Notes: generated by a model from the sequence alone, not told the origin. A stretch of DNA of 64,000 bases from Bacteroides sp. (GCA_023665805.1 JAMPDJ010000009.1:37085-101084); one strand, 5' to 3'; numbered from the stretch's first letter, positions 6,669-16,867 are shown. Translations and numbers: made by a program.

Positions 6669-8423
6669 ATGCTTAAGAAGATTCCAAATGGCATTCCATG
6701 CCTGATTATAATTCTTGTCATCTTTGGATACATGAGCTGTGTGATGGGACTGACTAACATGCTGAATACCATCATGCACACGGCACACGAGTTGTTGCTG
6801 AACACGGTGTTCTACATCATGGGCATGTGCGTTATTACAGGTGCCTTGGGCAAGGTATTTGTAGAATTTGGCGTAGTAGACTTGTTGCAGCGCATATTGC
6901 GCCCCGTCATGCGTCCGGTGTTCAATATGCCGGGCGTGGCGTCGTTGGCGGCCGTCCTCACTTTCCTGAGCGACAATCCCGCCATCATTGCCTTGAGCCA
7001 GGACAAGGGCTTTGCCCGTTATTTCAAGAAGTACCAGCATGTGTCGCTTGTCAATTTCGGCACGGCATTCGGCATGGGGCTGCTGGTAATTGTTTTCATG
7101 GTGGGGCAGGGTTATTTTCTGGCTCCGTTCGTGGGGTTGTTCGGTGCCCTTTGCGGATGCGTGGTGGCCACCCGTCTGATGCAACACTTCACCCTGAAGG
7201 CATTCCCGGATTATCTGCACGAGGATGCAGTGGCGGTGACCAACTACAGTGGCGGTGAAGCCTTGCCGGATGTCAGTTTCCAACAGGAGGATGACGGCAA
7301 GAAAAGCGACCTGAGCCTGTTTGTCCGTGTACTCAATGCCCTGTTGGACGGTGGTCGTGATGGTGTCAACATAGGCATGGCCATCATACCAGGCGTGCTG
7401 ATTATAAGCACGTTTGTGATGATGCTGACTTTCGGAGGCACAGCCGAGGGCATAGATACCGATGGAAACGACATCATAGTCTATACCGGCGGTGCCTTTC
7501 AAGGTACGCAGTTGTTGCCGTGGCTCGCAGGTAAAATCAGCTTTGTCTTTGAATGGCTCTTCGGTTTCACCGCACCGGAGTTGATAGCCTTTCCCATCAC
7601 TGCCTTGGGAGCTGTGGGCGCTGCCTTGGGGTTGGTTCCGGAGTTCGCTTCCAAGGGCATAATCGATGGTAACGCCATAGCCGTGTTCACGGCCATAGGA
7701 ATGTGCTGGAGCGGTTATCTTAGTACGGATGCCGCCACTCTGGATTCCCTTGGATACCGTCCTTTGGTGCCAAAGGCTTTCCTCAGTTCGTTTATCGGAG
7801 GTATATGCGCCGGTATAATCAGCCATTGGCTGTATGTCCTGATTTTGACAATGAGTGCGTGGTTTGCTCCTGCACCGGTGTGGAACGCCCAGGCTTCGGG
7901 AACATTGTGCAACATGCCGGAGAAGCCTCGGATAGAGCTTACCATGATGGATGACAGTACTTTCGTGGCAAAGGACTGGTTCGGATATAAGGACACTGAT
8001 CTGAAGTTCCGCGTCAATGCCCTGGATTCCACCATCACCGTCACCAACGCCTACGCGCGAAAGGGAGACCGTTTCTTCTTCGTCCGCATCAATGACAAGG
8101 CCCTGCAGGGCGAGGTAGCGTATGCCGCCCTGCATACGCTGTCGGGATACTCCTGCTACCGAGGCGATGCAGAGGGCGGCAATCTGTTTGTCTTTGCCTT
8201 CCTGTATGACGGTGCCCACCGCCCGTTGGACCGCGGATACTACGAACTGGTCTGGGGCACGGGCACAGCCCAGACCATGGAAGCCGAACAGTTCATCCTT
8301 CAGGAAATAGCCGCTGAGCAGGATAGCCTGCGTGCCGACTCCACGTATAAGACCATTGCGGACATCCTTCTGGAGGAAACTGATTCCGTCAAGATAGACA
8401 CTATCAGTCTACAGGAAGAATAG
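6669..8423 (+). CDS. Gate-domain (nucleoside-recognition) membrane protein with extra C-terminal domain
   Basis: A 584-residue protein. About 400 residues form a polytopic membrane region containing two Gate-like segments: FYIMGMCVITGALGKVF...TFLSDNPAIIAL early on and GVNIGMAIIPGVLIIST...GMCWSGYLSTDAATLDSLGY later. This arrangement matches the CD0519/CD1768-type nucleoside-recognition proteins, whose substrates are unknown. From about residue 405 a soluble domain of roughly 180 residues follows (MPEKPRIELTMMDDSTFVAKDWFGYK...), with a beta-rich look and an acidic tail. I do not recognise this domain, and the usual family members seem to lack it. The gene follows the porin by 42 bases, so the pair may act in the same envelope uptake route. 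Confidence 0.7.
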   Translation: MLKKIPNGIPCLIIILVIFGYMSCVMGLTNMLNTIMHTAHELLLNTVFYIMGMCVITGALGKVFVEFGVVDLLQRILRPVMRPVFNMPGVASLAAVLTFLSDNPAIIALSQDKGFARYFKKYQHVSLVNFGTAFGMGLLVIVFMVGQGYFLAPFVGLFGALCGCVVATRLMQHFTLKAFPDYLHEDAVAVTNYSGGEALPDVSFQQEDDGKKSDLSLFVRVLNALLDGGRDGVNIGMAIIPGVLIISTFVMMLTFGGTAEGIDTDGNDIIVYTGGAFQGTQLLPWLAGKISFVFEWLFGFTAPELIAFPITALGAVGAALGLVPEFASKGIIDGNAIAVFTAIGMCWSGYLSTDAATLDSLGYRPLVPKAFLSSFIGGICAGIISHWLYVLILTMSAWFAPAPVWNAQASGTLCNMPEKPRIELTMMDDSTFVAKDWFGYKDTDLKFRVNALDSTITVTNAYARKGDRFFFVRINDKALQGEVAYAALHTLSGYSCYRGDAEGGNLFVFAFLYDGAHRPLDRGYYELVWGTGTAQTMEAEQFILQEIAAEQDSLRADSTYKTIADILLEETDSVKIDTISLQEE

Positions 8424-8507
8424 GCTGGAGAGATGCTGCGCAGGTCTGCTTTGGCCTTTGCGGGACAATCATATGGCCCATTGACAAACAAACTTTAATT
8501 ATATATA

Positions 8508-11500
8508 ATGAAGAAAACTCTATTGACATTGCTGGCATGCATATGCATGTTGGGAGCATGGGCGGATTTGCCATTCCGCAACCATCGCTATGACTCGTTC
8601 AAGGTGATGGCTCCGGCCGAAGGCAGTATCCTGTTTCTCGGCAACAGTATTACGGACATGCATTGTTGGCCCGAGGTGTTCAAAACGTCCTCCGGCGAGT
8701 ATCTGCCCATAGTGAACCGGGGCAACTCTGGTACCATATCGATCGAACAGAGCGACAATCTGGAGACCTATCTGGTGAACAAGCCCAAAAAAATCTTCAT
8801 GATGATTGGTACCAACGACATTGGCAGCAACATCACTCCGGAGCAGGTCCTTGCCAATGTCAACAGCATGGTGACTCGCATACATCTGCGTTATCCGGAT
8901 GTAAAGGTATATATCTACAGTATCCTCAACAACAGCACAGGCAACCGTCGTCCGGAAGACTGGCTGAAAGCCAACGAGTTGTTCAAGGCTTATGCATCCG
9001 AAAAAGAGAATGTGACCTATGTAGACCTTTACGACAAGCTCATCAATGTGGCTACTGACAGCAAATGGAGCTACGACCATCTGCACCTTACAGCCGGTGC
9101 ATATCGCGTGTGGTGCGAGGCCATTTGCCAGTATCTGCAAGAGGGAGAGGAGTATACTGTCAGCACGGTGTATCCCGAGAATAGCATTGACGTGCAGCAG
9201 AATGGAGGCGCAAGCGGTTCTAACGGCATGCGTGGCACATATTTCAGCATGATGCCAATTGGCACCGGTGACGTACTGGTCTTCGGTGACGAGATGGTGA
9301 AGAACGGTGAATGGCATGAATTGCTTGGCAACGTGAATGTCAAAAACCGCGGCACCGGCTGGGGATACGGTGGTGACATCGCCACTACCACCGCCATGGT
9401 GAAAGCCACATACGCCGAGACCGGAGTAAGGAAAGACGATGCCAAGGCAATTTTCCTATATACAGGTACCGCCGAGTGCAATGGCACTACGGACATGGAA
9501 ACCGTAAAGGCCAATTACAAGGCCTTGGTGGATCTGATTGCAGAGAAGTCGCCTTCATCCGTTCTTTATCTGATGAGTCTTTGCCCCATAAACAATGCCA
9601 CCACCAATGCCGAACGTATTTCCGTACTGAACGAATATGCGCGCACTTTGGCCGATGGTAATGATAAGATAGGATATGTGGATATTTACAATGCATTGGT
9701 GAATAACGGAGTGGCTAACACACGTTATTTCTATCCAAGCAACTATCTCGGTGGCTTGGGTTACGTGAAGGTGGCACACTTGATGAAAGAAGCCCTGTTG
9801 GCAGACTTTCCCGAGGATATATATAATGTAATAACTGAAGAGGACGCACAACTGTTGCACGACAACATAGGTATTCGCAATGCCTTGTCGCAGGCCATGT
9901 CACAAATGTTGTCCCTTGACTATGGAACCTGTGTCGGACAATATGGCGCAGATGCCAAGGAACAGGTTGATGCAAAATTGAAAGAAGCTTCTGCCGTACT
10001 TTCAGGCTCCGAGCCTGTAACACAAGCCCAAGTGGATGCATTTGTTGCCGCAACAAAGGGTATCCTTTCAACTGCACTGATATATCCCTCCGTCAGCACC
10101 GATGGTGACGAACACTGGTACCAGATTTCTTCCCTGCGTAGCAATGCCATGTTCTTTACGGCCGAGGGTACCGAGGCTGGCGTACTGGGTTCCGCTGACG
10201 AGGCCATATATGCATGTTCCATGTGGAAGTTCGTGAACCGTGGCGATGATACATACGACGTCATCAACCGCGGATTCGGTTCCTATCTCAGCCCTGCGGC
10301 CGACTTCAATACTCAAATACAGACTGTTCAAGCACAACCCGAGGCAGGTTGGAGCCTTAGCTATGGTGACAATACGGGTTATTTTATCCTTTCCTCAGGC
10401 GAGGTGCAAGTGAACCAGACTGGCAGTGCCCAAAACTTCAAAATCTACAATTGGAGCAATCCCGGCAGCAAGGGTACGGACCGTGCCGATGCAGGTTGCC
10501 AATTGAAGATACAGGAGGCTCCGGAACCAGAAGAGCGGCCTGAAGATCCGGAGACTGTAATATATACCGTGGACAAGGCCAATGGCAATCTGTACCGTGG
10601 CGAATCTATGAATCAAAGTTTCAACAGCGTGTGGAAGAGCACTGCTGTGCCACAGTTGCAATTCGGTTGCGGTACTGTCAACAATATCAACTGGTCCGGT
10701 GAAAATATCCAATTGTTTTCCGGTTCATCCGGCAATGCCACCTATACACTGGCACCACCGGACGGTTATGTAATAGAGGAATACGCCTTTACCTTTGTCA
10801 ATGGCGGCCACAGCAATGCCATCACCATTACCATGGACAATGGTAACGTATATACTACCGGAACGGAGGAGCAGACAGTGAGTGCCACGGCGCAGAAGTT
10901 GCGCACTTTGTCATTTACTCAGGTAGGGTCAAATACAGGTGTCATATTCAAGGATTTTACGGTCAAGGTCAAAAAAGACAATTCTTCCACCGTCGGTCCC
11001 GAAATAAGCACGGAAGGTAACGTGCATTGGTACTACATCGCCAATGCTTCAACCAAAGACTATTGCCGTGACAAGGTCATGTACTATGACGGCGAGACCC
11101 GGCAGATGCGCTTTGGCGACAAGGCATTCCGCGCCGAATATATCTGGAGCTTTTGGGAGCAGGACGGCAAAATTGCCATCAAGAACTACCGTGGAGAATA
11201 CTTCGGTACTCCCGGAGCAGGTACAGGTGGCGGCACTTCCTTCGGCATAGTTTCCGAACCGAACTATATCTATAGCATACAATCATCCTTCGGTGCATTC
11301 ATCATCAAGGACAGTGGTGTGGAGTTGCATGCCCAAAACGCTGGTGCCGTTATCGTGCGTTGGGCTGCCGAAGCTGACGGAGCATCCTTGTGGCGCTTCG
11401 ATGAAGCGGATGTTTCCAATGCTGAGGCCTCGGTAGCAGGCACTCTTGTGGAGCAGGGTAAGGTCACCACCGGTATCGGCAACAAGGACCAGGGCATCAT

Positions 11501-13175
11501 CCGTTCCACCATACGCGTGACAGGCCTTGACGGAGTATGTCACCTCAAGAGCATCCAGGGCATGTTCGTGGGCAAGGATCCCAAGGACATCTCCAACGTG
11601 AAGATATACCTTGCCTCCAACTCCAACGAGTTGTACGTTGACCGTGAGAACAAGATGCCTTGGCGCGAACAGAACGGCGAACTCCTTGCTGGGGGCAGTG
11701 TCGACGAGAACCGCCGCTTCGACATTGATGTCGACAAGGACCTCGTTCCCGGAGAACACTACCTGTGGATAGCATATGACATTGCCGAGACTGCCAAGGA
11801 GGGTAATTATGTGGATGCGCGCATATTCAGCTATGTAATAGATGCCGACACCTTGAAGGAAACCAGCAAGACTGGCCATCCAGCCAACTCGGCTACCATA
11901 TTCCTGAGCGAAAGTGCCGCACTCATGCCTTGGGACATGGGAACTAAGTGCTACCGCATACCATCCATTACTGTTACAAAGGACGGTTCACGTCTCGTGG
12001 CCATAAGCGACGACCGCAAGGGGCACGGTGCGGACCTTCCCAGCCACTGTTATCTGGTGGCCCAGTATTCCGACGACCTTGGTAAGACATGGAGCCAGCC
12101 GGTGACTGTGGCAGGTACTGCCGACCTTGGCGGTGACTATGGCCATGGCGATGCATCGATTGTTACCAACCGCGACAACGGCGACATCATCGGCATCATG
12201 ACCAGCGCAGGTATTTATGGTCACGGCTTCTTTGCTGGCACTGCTCAGGAGCCTCCCCGCTGGAAGACTATCGTCAGTCATGACAACGGCGAGACATGGG
12301 AAGCTCCCGTGGACCATACTGACGATCTTTTCGGTGCCAATTGCGACAACCCCGATACAAAGACTTGGAAGAGCGGCTTCTCCGGTTCCGGTGCAGCACT
12401 TCAAAAGCGTGACGGCACACTTGTGTCAAGCTTCGTCAACCGACAGGCCGACAACAGCCAGCATTTCTATTTCTTCATGAGCAAGGACGGTGGTAAGAAC
12501 TGGTATGTCAGCGGTACAAGCGGCACAAGCGGTGCCGATGAGCCCAAGACCCTGGAACGCAACAACGGCGACTTGGCTATCAGCGTCCGTCACGGTGGCT
12601 ATAACTATCATAATGTTACTTCAGATGACGGTGCAACATGGAAGTATCCGTCACAGACACAGTTCACCACAGGAATTTCCGGTAACGCCTGTGACGGCGA
12701 ATACATGGTATGGTGCTCCACCGTGGAAGGCAACCCTTGGGACATCTCCTTCCAGACCCTGCCCAACAGTTCCAGTCGTGAGAACGTAAGCATTGCGCTC
12801 TCCACCGATGAGGGCGAGACTTTCGGCAAGCCCAAGACAATCTGTCCACGCGGTTCGGCCTACAGTGCCGCCGTGGTACTGCCTGACGGAACCCTCGGTA
12901 TCTATTACGAGGAGAACAGTCTGAGCACAGGGGGGTACACCATGCGCTTTGTCCGCTGTTCTCTGGACTGGGCCAGTGACGGCTTGTACAAGTTCACGGA
13001 GGATAATCCATTCCACCCCATCAAGTCTACCGTAACAGGCATAAGCGACGTGCTGGACGGTTCAACCATCAAGACAGACAACGCCATCTATGACCTCCAA
13101 GGCCGTCGCGTAGTTGCCCCAGCCAAGGCCGGAGTATACATTCAGAACGGCAAGAAGGTGCTCATGGGCAAATAA
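8508..13175 (+). CDS. Secreted SGNH-esterase / GH33 sialidase fusion protein
   Basis: A 1555-residue secreted protein. Signal peptide at 1-20. Residues about 25-215 are an SGNH/GDSL hydrolase with all four blocks (FLGNSITD, RGNSG, IGTNDIG, DHLHL). Residues about 240-445 are a second SGNH-like copy without the catalytic Ser and Asp-His. Two related lectin-like segments begin near 530 (STDGDEHWYQIS) and 834 (STEGNVHWYYIA). From about 1140 a six-bladed sialidase follows, with CYRIPSI (the Arg-containing RIP motif) and five Asp boxes near 1187, 1257, 1324, 1370 and 1431. The C-terminus (DLQGRRVVAPAKAGVYIQNG) is the tail typical of Prevotella exported proteins, possibly a type IX signal. It should de-acetylate and release sialic acid from host glycans. 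A terminator follows at 13231. Confidence 0.88.
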   Translation: MKKTLLTLLACICMLGAWADLPFRNHRYDSFKVMAPAEGSILFLGNSITDMHCWPEVFKTSSGEYLPIVNRGNSGTISIEQSDNLETYLVNKPKKIFMMIGTNDIGSNITPEQVLANVNSMVTRIHLRYPDVKVYIYSILNNSTGNRRPEDWLKANELFKAYASEKENVTYVDLYDKLINVATDSKWSYDHLHLTAGAYRVWCEAICQYLQEGEEYTVSTVYPENSIDVQQNGGASGSNGMRGTYFSMMPIGTGDVLVFGDEMVKNGEWHELLGNVNVKNRGTGWGYGGDIATTTAMVKATYAETGVRKDDAKAIFLYTGTAECNGTTDMETVKANYKALVDLIAEKSPSSVLYLMSLCPINNATTNAERISVLNEYARTLADGNDKIGYVDIYNALVNNGVANTRYFYPSNYLGGLGYVKVAHLMKEALLADFPEDIYNVITEEDAQLLHDNIGIRNALSQAMSQMLSLDYGTCVGQYGADAKEQVDAKLKEASAVLSGSEPVTQAQVDAFVAATKGILSTALIYPSVSTDGDEHWYQISSLRSNAMFFTAEGTEAGVLGSADEAIYACSMWKFVNRGDDTYDVINRGFGSYLSPAADFNTQIQTVQAQPEAGWSLSYGDNTGYFILSSGEVQVNQTGSAQNFKIYNWSNPGSKGTDRADAGCQLKIQEAPEPEERPEDPETVIYTVDKANGNLYRGESMNQSFNSVWKSTAVPQLQFGCGTVNNINWSGENIQLFSGSSGNATYTLAPPDGYVIEEYAFTFVNGGHSNAITITMDNGNVYTTGTEEQTVSATAQKLRTLSFTQVGSNTGVIFKDFTVKVKKDNSSTVGPEISTEGNVHWYYIANASTKDYCRDKVMYYDGETRQMRFGDKAFRAEYIWSFWEQDGKIAIKNYRGEYFGTPGAGTGGGTSFGIVSEPNYIYSIQSSFGAFIIKDSGVELHAQNAGAVIVRWAAEADGASLWRFDEADVSNAEASVAGTLVEQGKVTTGIGNKDQGIIRSTIRVTGLDGVCHLKSIQGMFVGKDPKDISNVKIYLASNSNELYVDRENKMPWREQNGELLAGGSVDENRRFDIDVDKDLVPGEHYLWIAYDIAETAKEGNYVDARIFSYVIDADTLKETSKTGHPANSATIFLSESAALMPWDMGTKCYRIPSITVTKDGSRLVAISDDRKGHGADLPSHCYLVAQYSDDLGKTWSQPVTVAGTADLGGDYGHGDASIVTNRDNGDIIGIMTSAGIYGHGFFAGTAQEPPRWKTIVSHDNGETWEAPVDHTDDLFGANCDNPDTKTWKSGFSGSGAALQKRDGTLVSSFVNRQADNSQHFYFFMSKDGGKNWYVSGTSGTSGADEPKTLERNNGDLAISVRHGGYNYHNVTSDDGATWKYPSQTQFTTGISGNACDGEYMVWCSTVEGNPWDISFQTLPNSSSRENVSIALSTDEGETFGKPKTICPRGSAYSAAVVLPDGTLGIYYEENSLSTGGYTMRFVRCSLDWASDGLYKFTEDNPFHPIKSTVTGISDVLDGSTIKTDNAIYDLQGRRVVAPAKAGVYIQNGKKVLMGK

Positions 13176-13230
13176 GGAAGAATAATCATGCAACGGTGCA
13201 TTAAAAGTATGTGCCACCTGCAATAAACAT

Positions 13231-13275
13231 AAGTCGGACATCCTCGGTATGGAGGATGTCCGACTTTACTTTTAT
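13231..13275 (+). terminator. Intrinsic terminator after the sialidase gene
   Basis: AAGTCGGACATCCTC (13231-13245) and GAGGATGTCCGACTT (13252-13266) form a perfect 15-bp stem with a 6-base loop, followed by TACTTTTAT. Confidence 0.9.
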
Positions 13276-13301
13276 CTGAAAAAAAATACATATATCAGCC
13301 C

Positions 13302-13330
13302 TTGTATTATATAAAAAACATGTAACTTTG
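13302..13330 (+). promoter_or_regulatory. Promoter of the cobalamin-uptake operon
   Basis: TTG at 13302-13304, 18 bases, then TAACTTTG at 13323-13330, ending a few bases before the riboswitch aptamer begins. Confidence 0.65.
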
Positions 13331-13335
13331 CACCG

Positions 13336-13537
13336 CAATTGGTTCTCTTTCTGTCTGCAAAGGCAGTATGGAGCTAAGATGGGAATGCAGTGAAAGTCTG
13401 CAACACTACCCGGTGCTGTGAGTCCTTTTCTTGCGTGTAACCGACAGTGTCACTGGAAGCAAGCCGTTACTGTAGGCTTGTCGTCAATCCGGGAAGACCG
13501 AGTTACATAATTAAGGATAAGTCAGAAGACCTGCCAT
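13336..13537 (+). promoter_or_regulatory. Cobalamin (B12) riboswitch upstream of btuB
   Basis: The conserved elements of the cobalamin riboswitch appear in order: GGTTCT near 13341; TGGAGCTAAGATGGGAATGC (13369-13388) with GTGAAAGTCTGCAAC; CCGGTGCTGTGAG (13410-13422); GTCACTGG (13449-13456); CCGGGAAGACCGAG (13489-13502); and the closing B12 box AAGTCAGAAGACCTGCC (about 13519-13535). Just downstream GTAACGT (near 13538) and ACGTTAC (near 13573) can pair and enclose the approach to the btuB start, a likely expression platform. B12 binding should shut off btuB-btuG and the third gene. Confidence 0.92.
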
Positions 13538-13599
13538 TGTAACGTATATAAACATACGTCTGCGGGATTACGGACGTTACAAGACAGTACTTCATTGCA

Positions 13600-15588
13600 G
13601 TGACTTATTTGTTCAACAAGATTATCGTCAGTGGTATTCTTTTGTGCACTTGCATTAACCATGTATGTGCCCAGGATGCTGATACCATTTCCACGAATAC
13701 GGGTACGGAATCCGTAGCAAGTGGATTTGCCGATACATTGAGAACGGTACAGGTGTACGGTCTTCGGCCGCTTGCCACCAGGCAAACTCTCGGTGGCAAG
13801 GAGCTGCAGGCTCTTTCCACGACAAGCATAGCCGATGCGCTGAAGTACTTTGCCGGAGTACAGATAAAAGACTATGGCGGATTGGGGGGACTGAAAACCG
13901 TGAACGTGCGTTCGCTCGGTGCTCAGCATGTAGGCATATACATTGATGGCATAAGGGTTACCAATGCGCAGAACGGCACTGTGGATCTTGGAAAGTTCTC
14001 CCTGACCACAATGGAAACCGTGGAACTGTACAATGCCAACAAACTTGACGACTGCCAGTCTGCTTCGGAATACGCTTCCGGGGCAACTGTCTATCTGCGT
14101 ACATGTCGGCCGGCAAGCGACTCTCTGTCCGCACAACTGCGCTTCGCCTCCTTCGGTACATACATGGCCAAGGCAAACATGCAGTTTGCACGTAAAGGTT
14201 GGCGCGGTTTCGTGGACGTGGAAGGACTGACATCAAAGGGAGACTATCCGTTCAGATACAAGTCTGAATTTGAGGATACCATAGGACGCAGGGCAAATTC
14301 CGACATAAAATATGCCCGCATCGAAGGAGCCCTTTTCAAGGGCGGTCTGTCTTCGCATGTCTATTACTACTACTCCGAGCGCGGATGTCCGGGAGGCATT
14401 GTGCGCCGCCTTTCGGACAAGTATACCAACGTAGGGCGTGAATGGGATGGTGACTTCTTCGCACAGATATCGTATAGCTGGCAGACAGGAAGCCACATGT
14501 TCAAGGTCAACACAAAATACACCCACGAATATCTTCGCTACTGCACCGACTATCCCGAGAATCAGAATACGGCCAGAGTGAACAACCACTATCTGCAGGA
14601 TGACGTATATGCGGCCGCATGCTACAACTGGGCACCCCTTCGATGGCTGTCGTTGAACGCCAGCTACGACATAAGGTATTCCAAACTCCGTGCCGACCTG
14701 CGTTATTTCGATACCGTGCATCGCCTCGACCAAAAGCAGGTGATAGCACTGAAGATGAGTCACCGTGGCATGCAGGCGGCCGCTTCCGTGCTGCACCAGC
14801 ATTACAAGGACTATACCAGGATGCACACCGGAGCCGCCGACCCATTGGACAAGTTCACTCCGGCCATAACACTTGGCTATACTTACCACGGCCTGAGCCT
14901 CAGGACTTGGTACAAGCATATTTTCAGAGCACCGACGCTCAACGATCTCTATTATACGCAGGCTGGCAACCGCAATCTTAAGCCCGAGTACACCAAACAG
15001 TGGAACATAGGGGTGGAATGGAGTCACTCTTCACCTCATTGGAACACCTCCATACAGGCAGATGCTTATATCAACAAGATAGAGAACCGCATCGTGTGCC
15101 TTCCCCTGAAAGGCACCTACACGTGGTCCATGATGAACTACGGTTATACATACTGTCGCGGACTGAATGCTACGGGAAACGTGCGCTATAACATGCGTGA
15201 CTGGAATTTCTCTTTGTTGACATCGCTGACATGGCAACGCGACGTAGACCGCACCAACAGCGAGAGCGACCTCTACGACAAGCCCATCTGCTACTCCCCG
15301 GCCATATCCTGCGGCATCACCGGCATCGTGGCATGGCGCAGGTTGTCTTTGACGGTCTCCAACCTGTACGTCTCGGAACGGATGTGGTCCTATGCTGATC
15401 CGGAAGATGTACTGAAGCCATATTGCAACGTAGACCTTAAGATTTCATATTTGTATCCAATCACCAGGAAGGCGGACATGGGAGCATGCCTCGAAATAAA
15501 CGATCTGCTGGACGAACAGTACGAACATATACCGCGCTATCCCATGCCCGGAAGAAATTATAAGTTCACATTATCATTTTCCTTATGA
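13600..15588 (+). CDS. btuB: TonB-dependent cobalamin receptor BtuB
   Basis: A 662-residue outer-membrane receptor. Signal peptide ends at ...NHVCA. The plug domain (about residues 45-165) contains IADALKYFAGVQIKDYGG, VNVRSLGAQHVGIYIDGIRV and the strand leading to the barrel. The 22-strand barrel ends in the aromatic YKFTLSFSL typical of outer-membrane proteins. The length fits the short BtuB-like receptors, not the roughly 1000-residue SusC type, and no SusC N-terminal extension is seen. The riboswitch immediately upstream makes cobalamin the expected ligand. It starts at GTG 13600, just past the riboswitch expression platform. The next gene overlaps its stop by 4 bases. I see no TonB, BtuF or BtuCD in the window. 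Confidence 0.9.
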   Translation: MTYLFNKIIVSGILLCTCINHVCAQDADTISTNTGTESVASGFADTLRTVQVYGLRPLATRQTLGGKELQALSTTSIADALKYFAGVQIKDYGGLGGLKTVNVRSLGAQHVGIYIDGIRVTNAQNGTVDLGKFSLTTMETVELYNANKLDDCQSASEYASGATVYLRTCRPASDSLSAQLRFASFGTYMAKANMQFARKGWRGFVDVEGLTSKGDYPFRYKSEFEDTIGRRANSDIKYARIEGALFKGGLSSHVYYYYSERGCPGGIVRRLSDKYTNVGREWDGDFFAQISYSWQTGSHMFKVNTKYTHEYLRYCTDYPENQNTARVNNHYLQDDVYAAACYNWAPLRWLSLNASYDIRYSKLRADLRYFDTVHRLDQKQVIALKMSHRGMQAAASVLHQHYKDYTRMHTGAADPLDKFTPAITLGYTYHGLSLRTWYKHIFRAPTLNDLYYTQAGNRNLKPEYTKQWNIGVEWSHSSPHWNTSIQADAYINKIENRIVCLPLKGTYTWSMMNYGYTYCRGLNATGNVRYNMRDWNFSLLTSLTWQRDVDRTNSESDLYDKPICYSPAISCGITGIVAWRRLSLTVSNLYVSERMWSYADPEDVLKPYCNVDLKISYLYPITRKADMGACLEINDLLDEQYEHIPRYPMPGRNYKFTLSFSL

Positions 15589-16853
15589 GAAAAATGCTTT
15601 TAACCCTATTCCTTGCCGTTATGACACACATGGTTGTGGCACAGGAGAAAATCATCCTGCTTGACGAAGGCAACTGGCAGGCCGACAATGGCAGGATAAG
15701 CTACTTTGAGGATGGGAAAGTAGTAAGTAATAAATGGTTCCGCGACAACAACGGATACAAGCTGGGAGATACGCCCAATGACATTATCCAGATTAACGAC
15801 AACCTGATTGCCATTGCCATCAATTGGTCCAACATCGTGCAGTTCATTACCCCAGGGGGCAAGGCCGTGGCCGCCACGGAGAACGTGCCCAACAACCGCA
15901 AGCTTGCTACCGACGGCCACTATGTCTACGTCTCGTCATACGGTCATGAATGCGGCACCGTTAACGGCATGAAGTACTTTACCAAGGGCTACGTGGCAAA
16001 GATAGACATCAATACGTTCAAGGTCGTGGCAGCTACGGAGGTGGGCTATGAGCCGGAGGGCATCGCTTACTATAAAGGTTGCCTGTTTGTTGCCAACACC
16101 GGTGGATACGCTTTCCAGGAAGACCATGAATATGAGACTACGGTAAGCATCCTCAATGCAGAGACCATGCAGGTAATCAGGAATGTGGACACGCACCAGA
16201 TAAACCTCTATGGCAAGATGTCGCAGAGTGGCAAATATCTCTGCATCAACTCTCCCGGCGACTACTACGACATACCGGCCGCGACAATCATCTTCGATTG
16301 CGAGAAGGCTGTGGATGGAGACAATGACTGTTTCGTGACGCTGCCCTATGCCGCAACTTATAACTGTACGACAATGGACGGGCATTTCTTTGCCATAGGT
16401 TCACGCTACTCTTATTACACCGGCGAGTATACGTTCAACTACATTACCATAGACCCCGAGGAGGTGATGGTGTCGATGGGCGGCCCGGGAGTGAAAGAGG
16501 TCCTTCCGGGCACAATGCTCGAGGACATAAAGAAAATGACAATGCCCTACGGCATCTACGTGAACCCTTATACAGGATACATCTATGCCACGGACGCAGG
16601 CGAGTTTGTGAGCGGCGGTGCGCTCTATCAGTGGTCGCCGGAAGGAAAGTTGCTCGGCAAGCACGGTGTATATATCAATCCGGCACACTTCCTCGCACTG
16701 CCTCCCGACGGGCATTTCACGGGCATAGAGGAAGTCGTGTCTGCGAAGCATGACAACGCATTCACCTATGATCCTACGGGACACCGTGTAACTAGTCCGC
16801 AACGTGGACGTGTGTATATAAGGGATGGAAAGAAATATATCATCAACCATTAA
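15585..16853 (+). CDS. btuG: BtuG-like surface cobalamin-binding beta-propeller
   Basis: A 422-residue exported protein with YncE/BtuG-type seven-bladed propeller repeats (for example KLATDGHYVYVSSYGHECG, GYEPEGIAYYKGCLFVANTG, MPYGIYVNPYTGYIYATDAG). In Bacteroides, BtuG is a surface lipoprotein that caps BtuB and captures B12 with very high affinity. The riboswitch and the 4-base overlap with btuB support the same job here. One difference stands out: the signal peptide (MRKMLLTLFLAVMTHMVVAQ) has no lipobox cysteine. Instead the C-terminus carries the RGRVYIRDGKKYI-type tail shared with the sialidase, so it may be surface-anchored by a type IX-like route. Function is inferred from family and context. 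Confidence 0.85.
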   Translation: MRKMLLTLFLAVMTHMVVAQEKIILLDEGNWQADNGRISYFEDGKVVSNKWFRDNNGYKLGDTPNDIIQINDNLIAIAINWSNIVQFITPGGKAVAATENVPNNRKLATDGHYVYVSSYGHECGTVNGMKYFTKGYVAKIDINTFKVVAATEVGYEPEGIAYYKGCLFVANTGGYAFQEDHEYETTVSILNAETMQVIRNVDTHQINLYGKMSQSGKYLCINSPGDYYDIPAATIIFDCEKAVDGDNDCFVTLPYAATYNCTTMDGHFFAIGSRYSYYTGEYTFNYITIDPEEVMVSMGGPGVKEVLPGTMLEDIKKMTMPYGIYVNPYTGYIYATDAGEFVSGGALYQWSPEGKLLGKHGVYINPAHFLALPPDGHFTGIEEVVSAKHDNAFTYDPTGHRVTSPQRGRVYIRDGKKYIINH

Positions 16854-16867
16854 ACAATAAACAATCA

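Noticed and set aside
6660..8219. 519-codon open frame on the minus strand
   Set aside because: It is the shadow of the Gate-family membrane protein. Its product is rich in Gln, His and Gly from reversed hydrophobic codons and matches no family.
13600..15588. SusC-type glycan receptor
   Set aside because: It is only 662 residues, lacks the N-terminal carboxypeptidase-like extension and a SusD partner, and follows a cobalamin riboswitch.
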